Assembly (NCBI RefSeq): GCF_014196115.1
Contig: NZ_JACIDB010000001.1
Coordinates: 1,054,001 to 1,118,000, forward strand
Reading direction: 5' to 3'
DNA from: Sphingomonas aquatilis
GTDB lineage: Bacteria; Pseudomonadota; Alphaproteobacteria; Sphingomonadales; Sphingomonadaceae
DNA length: 64,000 bases
How positions within the stretch are numbered: the first letter of the stretch is position 1; every line of letters begins with the position of its first letter. Below, piece by piece: positions 27,198 to 35,300 of this stretch. A program made the position numbers and the translations under genes. The notes under the pieces were generated by a model that saw nothing but the letters and a program-made list of their open reading frames with translations, ran no database searches and was not told the origin of the DNA.

Positions 27198-28211
27198 ATG
27201 AGGGGCACAGTGAAGTCGGCGTCTGATCCCCAAGCCCCGTTGCCACCCCCCGCTCGGCTGGGGTGGGTGCGCGCTTTCGATACCGCCGCCTTGCCGGCAA
27301 ACGAGCGCTATGAGGTCTGGCGCGATGACGACGTCGCCAATCTGTCGACCCGCTACGAAACCGTGCCGGAAGAACCCTTTGCGGCGGCGATGGACTGGCT
27401 CGATCTCGGCACGTTCGGGATCGGCCACGCGGTGTTCACGTCGCAGCAGTGGGAGCGCACGCGCCAGAAAGCGGCACGCGACGACAATGACGATTTCGTG
27501 ATCAGCGTGCGCCATGCCGGCGCCGCGATCTTCGAGATGGACGGGCGGGAGGCCATCGCGCCGACCGGATCGATCGTCATCGCCGACATGGCGCGTCCGA
27601 AACACCATTTCTCGGAAGCCTCGATCAGCACCGGCATGGCGTTGAAGCGGGCGGACGTGGAGCGTCTGTTCCCATCGACCCGCGCGCTGCACGGCCATGT
27701 CGTTGCGCCCGAACATGCCGCTTTGCTCGTGTCGCATTTGGCGCTGTTGCGCGGGCAGGCGGAGCATATGCCGGCGGCCAGCGGGCCGCTGCTGGCGCAG
27801 ACGATCCTTGATCTGCTCTCGGTATCAGTCGCGGCGAGCTTCGCAGAGCGGCCGGTGGATCGCGATCGGCATGAGCGCGCCTTACGCGTCCAGCTGCGCG
27901 ACGAGATCGAACGCAATCTCGGCTCCCCCTCGCTCACCGTGGCACGCCTCAGCCGTTCGCTCGGCGTCTCGCGCTCGACCTTGTACCGATTGTTGCAGGA
28001 CGAAGGAGGCGTGCAGGCCTATGTCCGCACGCGCCGTCTGGAAAAGGTCGCGGAGGCGCTGCGCCGTGAGGGCGGGCGGGGGACGATCGCGGCGCTGGCC
28101 GAGCGCTGGGGCTTTTGCGACGCCGCCTATCTGGGGCGTGCCTTTCGCGAGACCTATGGCATGACGCCCGGCGACTATCACGCGATGCACGCCGCCCATC
28201 CGCGGGTCTGA
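27198..28211 (+). CDS. AraC-family transcriptional regulator, paralogue 1
   Basis: From ATG 27198 this has 337 residues; ATG 27186 or GTG 27210 are alternatives. The N-terminal 190 residues form a cupin-like ligand domain of the AraC-binding kind (WVRAFDTAALPANERYEVWR at its start). The C-terminal AraC HTH (about 225-330) has two helix-turn-helix units (VARLSRSLGVSRSTLYRLLQ and IAALAERWGFCDAAYLGRAF). The protein is a tandem duplicate of the next gene. Ligand and targets are unknown. An upstream extension of this frame into the obgE region is non-coding on this strand and is excluded. Confidence 0.85.
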   Translation: MRGTVKSASDPQAPLPPPARLGWVRAFDTAALPANERYEVWRDDDVANLSTRYETVPEEPFAAAMDWLDLGTFGIGHAVFTSQQWERTRQKAARDDNDDFVISVRHAGAAIFEMDGREAIAPTGSIVIADMARPKHHFSEASISTGMALKRADVERLFPSTRALHGHVVAPEHAALLVSHLALLRGQAEHMPAASGPLLAQTILDLLSVSVAASFAERPVDRDRHERALRVQLRDEIERNLGSPSLTVARLSRSLGVSRSTLYRLLQDEGGVQAYVRTRRLEKVAEALRREGGRGTIAALAERWGFCDAAYLGRAFRETYGMTPGDYHAMHAAHPRV

Positions 28212-28283
28212 CGCGCACCGGCGGCAGGATATAGGCCGTCATGGCTATGGACCGGTTCGGGACCAAACTCTATCGTCAGCACC

Positions 28284-29339
28284 ATGTCGCAGGTCCCTGA
28301 GAACGAACGCTTCCCTTCGGCGCCATCATCCTCCCGCTTGGGCTGGATTCCCTTTTTCGATACGGCAGCGCTGGCGGAGCGGGACCGGTTCAGCGCGTGG
28401 CGCGATTCCGACATCCGCAATCTCTCACAGCATTTCGAAACCCGGCCGACCCAGCCGTTCCAGGCGCGGATCGAAGGGCTCGATCTCGGCACGATGTTGC
28501 TGAACCACGTCCATATCTCGGCGCAGGACTGGCACCGCGGTGCAGCGCACCTGCGCGATCAGGCCGACGGGCTCGTCGTCAACGTGCGGCACGCCGGCGG
28601 TGCCTGGGGTCGGATGGGCGATCGCGACGTCCGCGCGCGGGATGGCGCGGTGGTGCTGACCGACATGGCGCTGGGCAACACGCATGTGTCCGAAGCCTCG
28701 GTTTCGACCAGCTTCGTGCTGCCGCGCGCGCTCGCCGAACGTGTCCTGCCCTCGGTCCGCAGCCTGCACGGCCATGTCGTGCCCGCCGAGCAGGCGGCGT
28801 TGCTGACCAGCCACCTCAGGGCGCTGCGGCACCATGCCCGTCACCTGCCTGCAAGCAGCGGCCCCGCCTTGGCGCAGACCGTCGTCGACCTGCTCGCGCT
28901 GGTGGTCCATGCCAGCCTCGGCGAGCGTCCCTGCGACAAGGAACAGCATGACCGCGCGCTGCGCGTCCAGTTGCGCGACGAAATCGAACGCAACCTCGGC
29001 TCGCCCTCGCTCAGCGTCGCCCGCCTCAGCCGCACGCTCGGTGTGTCGCGTTCGACGCTGTATCGCCTGTTGCAGGATGAGGGCGGCGTGCAGGCCTATA
29101 TCCGCGCGCGCCGGCTGGCCAAGGTGGCAGAGGCCTTGCAGCGGCGCGGTGACCGCCAGACGATCGCAGCGCTCGCCGACCGATGGGGCTTTTGCGACGC
29201 CGCCTATCTGGGCCGCGCGTTCCGCGAAACCTATGGCATGACGCCGGGCGACTATCACGCGATGCATGCCAGCGGCCTGCCACCGACCGGCATCGCGACC
29301 CCCATCGCAACGCCGGCCGGCCGCATCGTCACTCCCTAG
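28284..29339 (+). CDS. AraC-family transcriptional regulator, paralogue 2
   Basis: This 351-residue regulator has the same architecture as its upstream neighbour. The C-terminal 104-residue HTH region differs at only about ten positions, while the N-terminal ligand domain has diverged much more. This is the pattern expected when two copies keep the DNA site but change the signal. The gap between the genes is 72 bp, so co-transcription is possible but separate promoters are not excluded. Function unknown. Confidence 0.87.
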   Translation: MSQVPENERFPSAPSSSRLGWIPFFDTAALAERDRFSAWRDSDIRNLSQHFETRPTQPFQARIEGLDLGTMLLNHVHISAQDWHRGAAHLRDQADGLVVNVRHAGGAWGRMGDRDVRARDGAVVLTDMALGNTHVSEASVSTSFVLPRALAERVLPSVRSLHGHVVPAEQAALLTSHLRALRHHARHLPASSGPALAQTVVDLLALVVHASLGERPCDKEQHDRALRVQLRDEIERNLGSPSLSVARLSRTLGVSRSTLYRLLQDEGGVQAYIRARRLAKVAEALQRRGDRQTIAALADRWGFCDAAYLGRAFRETYGMTPGDYHAMHASGLPPTGIATPIATPAGRIVTP

Positions 29340-29669
29340 GCCGCGACAAGCGGTTCGGCAGCAACGCGCATCCGTCCCACGATCGGCGCCATCAGGCGGG
29401 ATCGCGTTCGGACCGATCGAGTGCGCCCCACGTTCCACCGCTCTGGGATTTGACCAATTCGGTGCCGCAGCGGCTGCACGTACACCGCCACCGAGATCCG
29501 TCCGACCAGACCCGACGACGCGAACGCTTGTGGCCGATGACCAGACAGATGGGAGCTAAAACGCGTTTCATGCCAGGTCATCCACTCGATGCGGCCTCTT
29601 TAGGGAAAGAGGGCGTGCCGCATCAGGGGCTTGGCCATTGTCGGTGTTGCAGGCGCTATTGATCGCGTC
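29340..29669. other. Gene-free stretch after the AraC pair
   Basis: This 330-bp region has open frames on both strands, but none shows a ribosome site, recognisable domain or codon pattern like its neighbours. A short dyad CCTCTTT-AGGG-AAAGAGG around 29600-29620 could form a hairpin near the end of the TetR gene. Nothing else was identified. Confidence 0.5.
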
Positions 29670-30254
29670 TCACGCGGGCGTCTCGCCCGGTGCTTCGTTG
29701 CGCAGCAGCATGCCCACGGCCAGATCGCGCGCCTTGCTGCGCGGCAGGTCGAGCGCGCGCGCCATCGCCGCGCCGAGCAGCGCATCGCCCAGCGCCATCA
29801 GCATCAGGTGCAGCGTCTCTTCCTGGATCGGCCGCTCGGGTGGTTGCACGCCATCGGCAAGTTCGTCGACCAGATCGTGGACGGCGGACAGGATCGGATC
29901 GAGCGCATCGCGATTGCCCGACAGGATCATCCAGCTCGCCAGCGCACCCGCGCCGCCGCTGTCGAAGGCATCGAAGACGAGGTCGACGATGCGCCGCGGA
30001 TCGGGCTCCCCGCCGCGGTTGCCCAGCACCGCATCGCGAATCACCCCCGTGATCTGCGCCGCCATCCGCGCGATCAGCGCCTGTTGCAGCCCCTCCGCCG
30101 ATCCGAAGTGATGCAGCAGATTGGCATGCGTGCGGCCGATCCGCGCGCCGACCGCCTTCAGCGTCACCGCCTGCGGGCCGCTTTCGACCAGCAATTGCTG
30201 GGCGGCGATCAGCGCGGCTTCCCGGCTTTCGGTGGGGGACAGGCGGCGGCGCAA
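29670..30254 (-). CDS. TetR-family transcriptional regulator
   Basis: This 194-residue repressor has an N-terminal HTH (residues about 8-55; ALIAAQQLLVESGPQAVTLKAVGARIG then RTHANLLHHFGS, here given as two adjoining motifs) and a C-terminal helical ligand domain. The start read is TTG 30254; an even earlier non-ATG start is possible because no ATG is well placed. It is divergent from a hydrolase gene with a short dyad between them, the usual auto-repressor layout. Confidence 0.8.
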   Translation of the reverse strand: MRRRLSPTESREAALIAAQQLLVESGPQAVTLKAVGARIGRTHANLLHHFGSAEGLQQALIARMAAQITGVIRDAVLGNRGGEPDPRRIVDLVFDAFDSGGAGALASWMILSGNRDALDPILSAVHDLVDELADGVQPPERPIQEETLHLMLMALGDALLGAAMARALDLPRSKARDLAVGMLLRNEAPGETPA

Positions 30255-30296
30255 AGGGGCCGGGACGGGGGTTGAAGCGCTCAGGACGATGGCCTA

Positions 30297-30326
30297 TTTA
30301 CATTGGTGTAAGCAAATGCGGATATC
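30297..30326 (+). promoter_or_regulatory. Promoter with TetR-type operator
   Basis: TTTACA (30297-30302) and GATATC (30321-30326) lie at a promoter-like spacing of 18 bp. The -35 element is embedded in a dyad TTACA-TTGG-TGTAA (30298-30311), so repressor binding would block the polymerase. It lies between tetR (minus) and the metal-dependent hydrolase gene (plus), which has a GGAGG ribosome site just before its ATG. Confidence 0.55.
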
Positions 30327-30346
30327 GTCCTAGTACGGAGGAAATC

Positions 30347-31204
30347 ATGGCGAAAGCAACCACGCCGCACGATCTGGTCATCACCGCGCGCGATCGCCGC
30401 TTCGGTCGTGGCGCCCGGATGGGGCGCTGGTGGCTGAACGACGATCCGATCGCGACCGCCTTCTACAACGCCTTGTCCGTCACCTTTCCAAAGGGCGAGG
30501 GCTTCTTCGTCGACAGCGTGCGCCGCTTTCGCGAGGGCACGTCGCCGCGCCTGACGCGCGAAATCAACGCCTTCATCAAGCAGGAGGTACTGCACACGCG
30601 CGAACATGTCGCGTTCAACCGCCATGTCACCGACCAGGGCTATGACGTGACGCGGCTCGACCGCGACGTCGACGCGGCACTGGCGCTGACCAAGGGCCGC
30701 CCGCCGATCGCCAGCCTTGCGGCGACGACCGCGCTCGAACATTTCACCGCGATGCTGGCGCATGAGCTGATCGCCAATCCCCGCCATCTTGCGGGCGGCG
30801 AGGAACAGGCGCGCGCTCTGTGGCTGTGGCACGCGGCCGAGGAGATCGAACACAAGGGCGTCGCCTACGACACCTGGCTGCATGCCACGCGCGACTGGCC
30901 GCGCTTCCGCCGCTGGTGGGTCAAGTCGTTCGTCATGCTGATGACGACCAAGCATTTCTTCGTCGGCCGGACGCGCGGCATGCTGGAGCTGTTGCGGCAG
31001 GATGGCCTCACCGGTCCGCGCGTCTGGGCGCGGCTCGCCTGGTATGCGTTCGGCAATCCCGGCATGGCGCGCAAGGTTGCGGGCGTCTGGGCCGCCTATT
31101 TCCTGCCCGGCTTCCACCCATGGAAGCACGACGACCGGGAATTGATCCGGCTGGCCGAGAGCGATTACGAGGCGGCGGTGATGCCGAGGGCAGTCACCGC
31201 CTGA
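30347..31204 (+). CDS. Predicted metal-dependent hydrolase
   Basis: This 285-residue protein is of the COG3687-type family. Conserved metal-ligand candidates lie in helices: KQEVLHTREHVAFNRH, ALEHFTAMLAHEL and WLWHAAEEIEHKGVAYD, an E/H pattern like ferritin-like di-iron proteins. No signal peptide. ATG 30347 follows a GGAGGAAATC site. The divergent TetR regulator and operator suggest induction by a small lipophilic molecule (inference). Substrate unknown. Confidence 0.75.
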   Translation: MAKATTPHDLVITARDRRFGRGARMGRWWLNDDPIATAFYNALSVTFPKGEGFFVDSVRRFREGTSPRLTREINAFIKQEVLHTREHVAFNRHVTDQGYDVTRLDRDVDAALALTKGRPPIASLAATTALEHFTAMLAHELIANPRHLAGGEEQARALWLWHAAEEIEHKGVAYDTWLHATRDWPRFRRWWVKSFVMLMTTKHFFVGRTRGMLELLRQDGLTGPRVWARLAWYAFGNPGMARKVAGVWAAYFLPGFHPWKHDDRELIRLAESDYEAAVMPRAVTA

Positions 31205-31210
31205 CGCCGG

Positions 31211-31894
31211 TCAGTCGAGCGCGGCCAGAAACGCGACGGCGGCGTCATACTCTCGCCGCCTGTTCGCCCGCGCCTGTTCGGCCAGCAGATCGCTGCCCCA
31301 CAATTCCGCCTGCCAATCCTCGTCGACATGCGCGGCGGCCCATAGGGTATCGGGATCGCCCGCCTGCTCGATCAACGCGAGCGCCAGCACCAGCGACCCG
31401 GTGATCGTCACCACCGGCGACAGGCCCGCGAGGTGGAAGGCGTCGAGCGTCGCCACCGCCTCGCCGAGGCGCGTCAGCGTCGCGGGCGGCTGGGCGCGGT
31501 GGATGATCCCCGCGGTCGGCTCGAAATGGACGTCGTAGCGGGTCCGGGCCCAGTCGAGCCACGGGTCCCATGCCGCCTGCTGCCGCGCGATCAGATCGTC
31601 GGGCGACTCGGCCCGATAATAAAGCAGGTCGCTCGCGCCATAGGCGGCCAGCCCGGCGGCGAAGGACGCGGGGTCGGCCGCGATCCGGTCGATCGCCGCA
31701 TTCGCCAGGCCGGTCAGCGGCATCGCGCGCGGATCCACCACCTCGGGCACCGCGCGCCATTCGCCCGCGACGGCCTCTGCCAGCGCGTCGGTCGGCAGCG
31801 CCAGCGGCACGCGTCCCGGCGTGCGCACCGGCCGCCCGTCGAGCGTCACCACCCGATCGGCGTCGACCGCCACCTCTGTCCAGAAGCGCTTCAT
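31211..31894 (-). CDS. ATP12-family F1-ATPase assembly chaperone
   Basis: This 227-residue soluble protein is of the ATP12 family, which in mitochondria and alphaproteobacteria assists assembly of the F1 alpha subunit. Landmarks are MKRFWTEVAVD at the start, LDGRPVRTPGRVPLALPT, the AVAGEWRAVPEVVDPRAMPLT block and DLLYYRAESPDDLI. It overlaps the preceding small gene by 4 bp. A second F1-related gene, the zeta inhibitor, is at 57.4 kb. Confidence 0.92.
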   Translation of the reverse strand: MKRFWTEVAVDADRVVTLDGRPVRTPGRVPLALPTDALAEAVAGEWRAVPEVVDPRAMPLTGLANAAIDRIAADPASFAAGLAAYGASDLLYYRAESPDDLIARQQAAWDPWLDWARTRYDVHFEPTAGIIHRAQPPATLTRLGEAVATLDAFHLAGLSPVVTITGSLVLALALIEQAGDPDTLWAAAHVDEDWQAELWGSDLLAEQARANRRREYDAAVAFLAALD

Positions 31895-32109
31895 GACGTC
31901 GGCGGCGTCCGCCAGCGGTGGGCGAGGGCGGCGGGCACCGTGGCGACGACGACGAGCGCCGACAGCGTGATCGCGACACCCAGCACCTTGGTGACCATAT
32001 CGGGCGCGCGCACGGCCAGTATCAGGCCGAACACCGCGCCGAGGCTGCCGGCGATGCGGCTGCCGACCATCGCCAGCCAGCGGCGCCGGGCGAGGGCATC
32101 GCCGCTCAT
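31891..32109 (-). CDS. Small membrane protein, unknown
   Basis: This 72-residue protein has two hydrophobic segments (about 19-34 and 40-62; GSLGAVFGLILAV and LGVAITLSALVVVATVPAAL). It overlaps the HAD phosphatase gene upstream and the ATP12 gene downstream by 4 bp each, so it is clearly part of the operon and is translated. No family recognised. Confidence 0.75.
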   Translation of the reverse strand: MSGDALARRRWLAMVGSRIAGSLGAVFGLILAVRAPDMVTKVLGVAITLSALVVVATVPAALAHRWRTPPTS

Positions 32110-32759
32110 GCCAGCAGCCCGGGCAGCGCGGCCACGCGCTCCGCCACCACGTCCGCGCCCGCGTCGGCGAGATCGCGGACGTCGTGATAGCCCCAGGCGA
32201 CGCCCACCGCCCGCGCGCCCGCGGCCTTGGCCATCGCCATGTCGAAACTCGTGTCGCCGATCATCGCCGTCTCCTGCGCCGTCGCGCCCGCTTCGTCCAT
32301 CGCGGCAATCAGCATCGCGGGGTCGGGCTTGGATGGGTGCCGGTCCGCGGTCTGCAGTGTGACGAAATGGTCGGTCAGGCCATGATGCGCCAGAATATGC
32401 GCAAGACCGCGGTCCGACTTGCCCGTCGCCACACCCAGCAGCCAGCCATCGTCCGCGAGGCCCTGCAAGACCGCGGCGATCCCGTCGAACAACGGCTCCT
32501 CCGCCATCGCGCCGGTCGTCCGCAGGTGGAAGAAGGCGGCCTTGTAATCCGCCGCCATCTGCCGGTGCAGCGAATCCTCCGCTTGCGGTAGCAGCGTCGC
32601 GATCGCCTCGACCAGGCTCAGGCCGACGATCCGGCGGATCGCGCTGCGCGGCGGCGCAGGCAGAGCGGCGATCCGGAACGCATCCTCCATCGCCTGGCAG
32701 ATATTGGCCTGGCTATCGACGAGCGTGCCGTCGCAGTCGAACACGGCGAGTTTGGTCAT
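32106..32759 (-). CDS. HAD-family hydrolase (phosphoglycolate phosphatase-like)
   Basis: This 217-residue phosphatase has motif I DCDGTLVDS (residues 7-15), motif II T in GVATGKSDRG, and motif IV GDTSFDM. The cap domain is helical. ATG 32759 (MTKLAVF) is used because the 19 upstream in-frame codons look non-homologous. Probable substrates are small phosphate esters such as 2-phosphoglycolate; the assignment to Gph is not proved. Leads the ATP12 operon. Confidence 0.88.
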   Translation of the reverse strand: MTKLAVFDCDGTLVDSQANICQAMEDAFRIAALPAPPRSAIRRIVGLSLVEAIATLLPQAEDSLHRQMAADYKAAFFHLRTTGAMAEEPLFDGIAAVLQGLADDGWLLGVATGKSDRGLAHILAHHGLTDHFVTLQTADRHPSKPDPAMLIAAMDEAGATAQETAMIGDTSFDMAMAKAAGARAVGVAWGYHDVRDLADAGADVVAERVAALPGLLA

Positions 32760-32825
32760 CCCCCGACGCCTACCGGGCAAGGGCGCAAGCGGAAAGCGCA
32801 AATCGCTCGCCCCCATGTAACCACC

Positions 32826-32862
32826 GTCACCCCCGGCCTTGAGTCGGGGCCCCGCTTCGTCC
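32826..32862. repeat. Degenerate single arm of the GTCACCCCGG repeat
   Basis: CGTCACCCCCGGCCTTGAGT followed by CGGGGCCCCGCTTC resembles one arm of the repeats at 35166 and 49406. Only one copy is present here, in the 131-bp gap between paiB and the HAD gene. Confidence 0.5.
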
Positions 32863-32890
32863 CAAACCGCTCAGCCACCGAATCCCGACT

Positions 32891-33487
32891 TTAGTCCTTC
32901 GCGGCCGCCCACCGCATCAGCGCGGCGATGTCGTCCTTGCCCTGTCGATCGAAGCCCGCGATCACTCCCGCCCGGTCGGCGGCGGTCTTGTTCTGGCTCA
33001 GCTTGGTCGTGCCGCGCACCGCGCTGACGGTGATGGCGAAGCCGCGAATCCCCGACAGCTGCTTCGCAAAGGCCTCGGGCGCCAGCTTGCCGCGATCCCA
33101 GGGATTGTCTTGCGGCTCGTGGAGCGCCGCCAGCCGGTCCAGCTGTTCGGTCAGGCCCGCGGCATCCACCTCATGCGCCACGCCGTCGATCTCGATCGTC
33201 TGGTAATTCCACGTCGGCACCTGGTCGCCCGGCACCGCATACCAGTTGGCGCTGACATAGCCGTGCGGCCCCGCCACGCTCGCCACCACCGCCGCGCCCT
33301 CCAGATGGCGGACGATCCGATTCGCGCGCGAGACATGAAAGCGCAAACCGTCGGCATGCAGCGTCACCGGTGCATGCACCACCATCGGGCCATCGGCGGT
33401 CGCGGCAAAGATATGCGCGAAGCCGATCCGCTCGGCCTCCGCCAGCAGTGCCGCCGCCTCCGGCCGGAAGAGCGGATTGGGGTGCAT
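32891..33487 (-). CDS. FMN-binding PaiB-like negative regulator
   Basis: This 198-residue protein has a split-barrel FMN-binding fold of the PaiB family. Markers are MHPNPLFRPEAAALLAEAER at the start, FHVSRANRIVRHL, VSANWYAVPGDQVPTWNYQ in two adjoining motifs, and the helical end with SGIRGFAITVSAVRGTTKLSQ (split). PaiB proteins were described as negative regulators in Bacillus, but the biochemical role is unclear. It overlaps the RluA gene by one base. Confidence 0.88.
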   Translation of the reverse strand: MHPNPLFRPEAAALLAEAERIGFAHIFAATADGPMVVHAPVTLHADGLRFHVSRANRIVRHLEGAAVVASVAGPHGYVSANWYAVPGDQVPTWNYQTIEIDGVAHEVDAAGLTEQLDRLAALHEPQDNPWDRGKLAPEAFAKQLSGIRGFAITVSAVRGTTKLSQNKTAADRAGVIAGFDRQGKDDIAALMRWAAAKD

Positions 33488-34701
33488 CAGCCCCGGCGGC
33501 CGCCCGGACCACTGCTTTTCGGGCCACCCGTCTTCGGCTTACCCGCCTTTGGACCGCTGCCTTTGCCGCCATCCTTGCCGGTCGATGCCGCGCCACGCCG
33601 CCGTCGCTCGCCGCGGTTTTCCTTGCGCATTGTCTTGGCATGCGCCTTGGCGCGCTGCTTCAGAACGTCCTTGGGCGGCGGGCCCTTCTTGGGCTCCTCC
33701 AGCGGCAGCGCATCGCCCTGCGCTTCTTCGAAGCCCAGGCTCTTCAGGCTTTCGGCGAAGTGCGTCGGCAGGCTCGCCGTCTCGTCGATGCTGCCGCCAT
33801 CGGGATGGTCGACGCGGATGCGCCGGGCGTGCAGGTGCATCTTGCGGCTGATCCCGCCGGTCAGGAACGCCGCCGCGCCGCCGTACTTGCCGTCGCCGAC
33901 GATCGGATGGCCGATCGCCGCCATATGTACGCGCAGCTGGTGCGTGCGGCCCGTAAAGGGTTGCAGCTCCACCCAGGCGCAGCGGTTGCCCGCGCGTTCG
34001 ATCACGCGATAGCGGCTGCGCGCGGCCTGGCCGTTCTCCTCGTCGACGTGCATCTTCTCGCCGCCGGTGCCCGGCTGCTTGGCGATCGGCAGGTCGACCA
34101 TGCCATCCTCGATCGACGGCACGCCGACGACCAGCGCCCAATAGACCTTTCGCGCGGTCCGCCCCGAAAACGCCTTGGCGAAGAAGGCGGCGGCACGGCT
34201 GGTGCGCGCGATGAGCAGCGCGCCCGACGTATCCTTGTCGAGGCGATGGACCAGCTTCGGCCGCCCTTCGGCATCATATTGCAGTGCATCGAGCAGCCCG
34301 TCGACATGCTCGGCGGTCTTGGTGCCGCCCTGCGTCGCAAGGCCCGGCGGCTTGTTGAGGACCAGCGCCTGCAGATCCTTGTGGATCACCATCTCGCGCG
34401 CGAAGGCGATCTGGTCCTCGCTCAGCGGCGGCCGTTCGCGCTTCGGCTTGGCGACGATGGCGCCCGTCTCGTCCTTCACCTCGGGTTCGGGCGGCGGCAC
34501 GCGCAGCGTCTGGCCCGCCTTGATCCGGTCGCCCGGCGTCGCGCGCGCGCCATCGACGCGCAGCTGGCCGGTGCGCGCCCATTTCGCGACGGTGGTGAAG
34601 CTCGTGTCGGGCAGATGCCGCTTGAACCAGCGATCCAGCCGGATACCATCGTCGTCATAGCCGACGTTGAACTGGCGGATGCCGCCCTCGTCGCCGCTCA
34701 T
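33487..34701 (-). CDS. RluA-family pseudouridine synthase with basic C-terminal tail
   Basis: This 404-residue enzyme converts selected uridines of 23S rRNA to pseudouridine. It has an N-terminal S4 domain (RLDRWFKRHLP, LRVDGARATPGDRIKAGQ) and the catalytic domain with HRLDKDTSGALLIARTS (catalytic Asp in HRLDKDTSG). After the domain, about 60 residues rich in Lys, Arg and Gly form a likely RNA-binding tail (RAKAHAKTMRKENRGERRRR). Whether it acts as RluC or RluD is not decided. It overlaps crcB by 4 bp. Confidence 0.92.
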   Translation of the reverse strand: MSGDEGGIRQFNVGYDDDGIRLDRWFKRHLPDTSFTTVAKWARTGQLRVDGARATPGDRIKAGQTLRVPPPEPEVKDETGAIVAKPKRERPPLSEDQIAFAREMVIHKDLQALVLNKPPGLATQGGTKTAEHVDGLLDALQYDAEGRPKLVHRLDKDTSGALLIARTSRAAAFFAKAFSGRTARKVYWALVVGVPSIEDGMVDLPIAKQPGTGGEKMHVDEENGQAARSRYRVIERAGNRCAWVELQPFTGRTHQLRVHMAAIGHPIVGDGKYGGAAAFLTGGISRKMHLHARRIRVDHPDGGSIDETASLPTHFAESLKSLGFEEAQGDALPLEEPKKGPPPKDVLKQRAKAHAKTMRKENRGERRRRGAASTGKDGGKGSGPKAGKPKTGGPKSSGPGGRRG

Positions 34702-35087
34702 GCCGCCGCACTCCCGAACAGGCCGCGGGCCAGCATCAGCCCGGCAAACAGCGCGCCGATCGCGCCCGCGACCGATACGAAGACGTACAGTGCCGCCGTG
34801 GCGACCGCGCCACGCTCCACCAGCGTCACGACGTCGAGGCTGAACGACGAAAAGGTCGTGAACCCGCCCAGCACGCCAATGCCCAGAAACAGGCGCCAGT
34901 TCTCGCTGCCCCCGATCCGTGCGAGCACACCCGCCAGCAGGCCCATCAGCAGCCCGCCGATCAGGTTCACGGCCAGCGTACCATAAGGAAAGTTCGGGCC
35001 GAGCGCGGTGAGGGCGATCCGGCCGGTCAGATACCGCGCCGCCGAACCCAGCGCACCGCCGGCCATGACGAGAAGAAGAGGAGGCAT
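34698..35087 (-). CDS. crcB: Fluoride channel CrcB/Fluc
   Basis: This 129-residue integral membrane protein has four TM helices and the Fluc motifs GGALGSAARYLTGR near residue 10, GTLAVNLIGGLLMG near 38 and GFTTFSSFSLDV near 72. It exports fluoride as a dimer. ATG 35087 (MPPLLLV) fits the family start; an in-frame ATG 25 codons upstream adds a non-homologous lead. No fluoride riboswitch could be recognised in front of it. First gene of crcB-rluA-paiB. Confidence 0.93.
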   Translation of the reverse strand: MPPLLLVMAGGALGSAARYLTGRIALTALGPNFPYGTLAVNLIGGLLMGLLAGVLARIGGSENWRLFLGIGVLGGFTTFSSFSLDVVTLVERGAVATAALYVFVSVAGAIGALFAGLMLARGLFGSAAA

Positions 35088-35165
35088 GATCGCTGCCCTA
35101 GAGCAAGTTCGCACAAAGAGGAAATGCGGGGGTGCGATCCTGGGCGACGCTGCCCCCTCCACCCC

Positions 35166-35271
35166 GTCACCCCGGACTTGTTCCGGGGTCCACTCCGCGG
35201 CGAGGGGGGCGATTAGAGGCTCCAGCCATCCCCCCGCTGCCCGGTGGACCCCGGAACAAGTCCGGGGTGAC
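35166..35271. repeat. Paired 27-bp perfect inverted repeats
   Basis: A 27-bp arm (35166-35192, starting GTCACCCCGGACTTGTTCCG) is repeated as an exact reverse complement at 35245-35271, with 52 bp between. Each arm is itself a small palindrome around CCGGACTTGTTCCGG. It occupies the gap between the esterase gene and crcB. Confidence 0.85.
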
Positions 35272-35300
35272 GAAGGGGGGGCGGCGCTTCAGCCGATCAC

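Noticed and set aside
35088..35165. Fluoride riboswitch in front of crcB
   Set aside because: I could not find the conserved pseudoknot-forming sequence in this short region; only repeat-related sequence is seen farther upstream.
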